DNA from: Candidatus Gastranaerophilales bacterium | Lineage (GTDB): Bacteria > Cyanobacteriota > Vampirovibrionia > Gastranaerophilales > Gastranaerophilaceae | Assembly (NCBI GenBank): GCA_900772035.1 | Contig: CAAGQE010000276.1 | Location: forward strand, 1-7,489 | DNA length: 7,489 bases | Direction of reading: 5' to 3' | Part shown: in pieces, positions 5,499-7,489 of the stretch | Layout of the letters: each line of letters opens with the position of its first letter | How positions within the stretch are numbered: position 1 is the stretch's first letter | The notes under the pieces: generated by a model | What the model saw: only the letters and a program-made list of their open reading frames with translations | What the model was told of the DNA's origin: nothing | The model's database searches: none | Made by a program: the position numbers and the translations under genes

Positions 5499-7025
5499 AT
5501 GTCGAACAGAGTTCTTTTATGTATAATGGACGGCTTCGGAATCAGCAATAACTGCCCGAAAGACGCAACAAAAACTGCAAAAACACCGAATCTTGACGAA
5601 CTTAAAAAGTCGGTGTCAAACATTACTATTAACGCAAGCGGCGAATTTGTCGGACTTCCCGACGGTCAAATGGGCAACTCGGAAGTCGGTCACTTGAATT
5701 TGGGCGCAGGCAGAGTTGTTTATCAAGAACTTTCAAGAATTAATAATGCCGTAAAAGACGGCTCATTCTTCAAAAACGAAGTTCTTTTGAATGCCGTAAA
5801 TCACGCAAAGAAAAACAATTCTTCAATCCACTTTATGGGCTTGCTTTCATCAGGCGGTGTTCACAGCGCTATGGAACACGTAGAAGCGCTTGTTGATTTG
5901 GCTGCAAAAGAAGGCTTGAAAAAAGTTTACGTTCACGCATTTTTGGATGGCAGAGACACTCCTCCGAAAAGTGCTAAAACTTTCCTTGAAAGAATTGAAA
6001 ACAAATTGAAAGAACACAATTTACCGCAAGTTGCAACAGTTAGCGGTCGTTATTACGCAATGGACAGAGACAATCGTTGGGACAGAGTTGAAAAAGCGTA
6101 CAACTGCTTGCTTTCAGGTGAAGGCGAAAAGGCTGAAAACTCACTCGTTGCGGTTGATAATTCTTATGCAAAAGATGTAACCGACGAATTCGTTTTGCCG
6201 ACCGTTACTAACGCTGATGCAACTTCAAGAATTAACGATAACGATGCGATTGTATTCTTCAACTTCCGTCCCGACAGAGCGAGAGAAATTACAAGAGCAA
6301 TCAATTTCACGGATTTCAACGGCTTTGAAAGAAAAGCGGTTCGCAAGAATTTGAACTATGTAATGTTCACAAAATATGATGAAACATTTGACTTGCCCGT
6401 TGCATTCCCGCCCCACAAACTCACAAATATCTTGGGCGACGTTTTGGATGCAAACGGAATTAAGCAATACAGAACCGCAGAAACCGAAAAATATGCTCAC
6501 GTAACCTTCTTCTTCAACGGCGGTGTGGAAAAACCGAATAAACTCGAAACAAGAGTTTTGGTAAATTCACCGAAAGTTGCAACTTATGACTTGCAGCCCG
6601 AAATGAGTGCTTTTGAAGTTTGCGACAAGGTTTTGGAAGCATTGGATGACGAACAATATCAATTCATTTTGGTAAACTTCGCAAACCCTGATATGGTAGG
6701 TCATACAGGCGTGTTTGATGCAGCAGTTAAGGCTTGTGAAACGGTTGATACTTGCGTCGGCAAAATCGTTGCGAAAGCAAAGGAAAAAGGCGTTAAGATG
6801 CTTTTGACCGCTGACCACGGTAATGCGGAATGTATGGAAGATCCCGAAACTCATAAACCTTTCACGGCTCATACTACAAACGTTGTTCCGTTGTTCTTGA
6901 TTAACGACAGCCACGAACTCAAAGCGGAAGACGGCGCAGCACTTTGCGACGTTGCACCGACCGTGCTTGAACTTTTGGGAATTAAACAACCCGAAGAAAT
7001 GACAGGTCACTCATTGTTGAAGTAA
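5499..7025 (+). CDS. gpmI: 2,3-bisphosphoglycerate-independent phosphoglycerate mutase
   Basis: GpmI interconverts 3-phosphoglycerate and 2-phosphoglycerate in glycolysis and gluconeogenesis without the 2,3-bisphosphoglycerate cofactor, using manganese and a phosphoserine intermediate. The 508-residue length is typical. Visible landmarks are Asp11 in MDGFG (metal ligand), Ser61 in MGNSEVGH (the serine that is phosphorylated), GGVHS around His122 and DGRDTPP (150-156) in the substrate-binding domain, a PDMVGHTG stretch late in the protein, and TADHGN (437-442) and His458 as further metal ligands. AAAGGAG (5487-5493) lies five bases before the ATG. The fold is related to alkaline phosphatase and phosphopentomutase, but the serine motif and DGRDTPP fix the assignment. 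The TAA stop overlaps the ribosome binding site of the next gene, so the two are likely one operon. Being cytosolic and central, it is probably unrelated to the divergent lipid cluster. Confidence 0.98.
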   Translation: MSNRVLLCIMDGFGISNNCPKDATKTAKTPNLDELKKSVSNITINASGEFVGLPDGQMGNSEVGHLNLGAGRVVYQELSRINNAVKDGSFFKNEVLLNAVNHAKKNNSSIHFMGLLSSGGVHSAMEHVEALVDLAAKEGLKKVYVHAFLDGRDTPPKSAKTFLERIENKLKEHNLPQVATVSGRYYAMDRDNRWDRVEKAYNCLLSGEGEKAENSLVAVDNSYAKDVTDEFVLPTVTNADATSRINDNDAIVFFNFRPDRAREITRAINFTDFNGFERKAVRKNLNYVMFTKYDETFDLPVAFPPHKLTNILGDVLDANGIKQYRTAETEKYAHVTFFFNGGVEKPNKLETRVLVNSPKVATYDLQPEMSAFEVCDKVLEALDDEQYQFILVNFANPDMVGHTGVFDAAVKACETVDTCVGKIVAKAKEKGVKMLLTADHGNAECMEDPETHKPFTAHTTNVVPLFLINDSHELKAEDGAALCDVAPTVLELLGIKQPEEMTGHSLLK

Positions 7026-7034
7026 GGAGATGCG

Positions 7035-7489
7035 ATGAAAGCGGTAGCGATAAACGGAAGTCCGAGAAAAAACGGTAATACTGCATATATGCTTAATACG
7101 GTGTTGGAAGGCTTAAAAGCGGAAGGCATCGAGGGTAAACTCATACAGGTCGGCGGAGAGAATATTCACGGCTGCCGTGCTTGTTGGGCTTGCAAAAAAA
7201 TGCAGAACGGAAAATGCGTTTGCGACGACGATATTTTCAATGAAATTATCGGAGATGTCTTGGATGCAGACGTTATAATTCTCGGAACACCTTCTTATTA
7301 TTCCGATATGACACCCGAACTCAAAGCGTTTATTGACAGATGCGGCTTGGTCGGAAGTGCAATCGGTGCTTTGAAAAGAAAAATCGGAGCGGGAATTGTC
7401 GCACAAAGACGTGGCGGCGGGGTTGCAATCCAATCAACGCTTCATCACATGTTCTTGATGAATCAGATGATAATTTGCGGCTCAACTTA
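7035..7489 (+). CDS. Iron-sulfur flavoprotein-like NAD(P)H/FMN oxidoreductase, 3' truncated by window
   Basis: The first 151 codons are present and the gene continues past the right edge. The N-terminus MKAVAINGSPRKNGNT (1-16) is the FMN phosphate-binding loop of the NADPH-dependent FMN reductase/flavodoxin-like family. Cys47, Cys50, Cys53 and Cys61 form CX2CX2CX7C, the compact cluster motif of archaeal and bacterial iron-sulfur flavoproteins (Isf), which carry one [4Fe-4S] and one FMN and shuttle electrons or reduce oxygen species. An extra Cys63 follows. GTPSYYSDMTPELKAFIDR (about 90-108) is the conserved family segment after the flavin site. The ATG at 7035 is chosen because AAGGAG (7024-7029), overlapping the gpmI stop, lies five bases upstream; the ATG at 7030 meets a stop within three codons. 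It is nine bases from gpmI and probably co-transcribed. Some relatives with similar cysteines are simple quinone or azo reductases, so the exact activity is uncertain. Confidence 0.85.
   Translation, partial: MKAVAINGSPRKNGNTAYMLNTVLEGLKAEGIEGKLIQVGGENIHGCRACWACKKMQNGKCVCDDDIFNEIIGDVLDADVIILGTPSYYSDMTPELKAFIDRCGLVGSAIGALKRKIGAGIVAQRRGGGVAIQSTLHHMFLMNQMIICGST

Noticed and set aside
6567..7010. Minus-strand open frame of 147 codons inside gpmI
   Set aside because: gpmI is unambiguous in the other strand. This frame is cysteine- and phenylalanine-rich, typical of an antisense shadow.

Overview
This is an AT-rich bacterial window with AAGGAG-type ribosome binding sites, tight gene spacing, a strand-switching layout and two iron-sulfur proteins. 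It suggests a low-GC, anaerobic, probably host-associated bacterium (Clostridia, Gastranaerophilales or similar). The lineage cannot be fixed from sequence alone, because no rRNA or other marker with clear taxonomic signal is present apart from gpmI.

Layout. Bases 1-288 hold no convincing gene. They contain repeat-like sequence with a strong inverted repeat, followed by a clear intrinsic terminator that closes the minus-strand transcript. From 5393 down to 289 six genes run on the minus strand, in transcription order: a radical SAM protein of unknown substrate; a CDP-diglyceride synthase of the YnbB type; a PlsC-type acyltransferase; a MarR-family regulator; a CDP-alcohol phosphatidyltransferase of the YnbA type fused to a complete flavodoxin domain; and a class I methyltransferase of the YnbC C-terminal type. 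A 105-bp divergent promoter region (5394-5498) separates these from a plus-strand pair: gpmI (cofactor-independent phosphoglycerate mutase) and an iron-sulfur flavoprotein-like NAD(P)H/FMN oxidoreductase that runs off the right edge.

How the genes work together. The five genes from 4361 to 289 look like an accessory phospholipid module. The acyltransferase makes phosphatidic acid, the cytidylyltransferase activates it as CDP-diacylglycerol, the YnbA-like enzyme transfers the phosphatidyl group to an unidentified alcohol, and the methyltransferase may modify the product. The set parallels E. coli ynbA-ynbB-ynbC, but with an added acyltransferase, an embedded MarR regulator, no YnbC hydrolase half and a flavodoxin fused to the transferase. 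The gaps upstream of the ynbB-like and ynbA-like genes each hold a promoter-like sequence with a 17-bp spacer and the same -10 (TAAACT), overlaid with GTTTAC/GTTAAC palindromic boxes. These are plausible operators for the embedded MarR protein, so the two transcription units may be co-regulated. The most unusual features are the transferase-flavodoxin fusion and the shared boxes.
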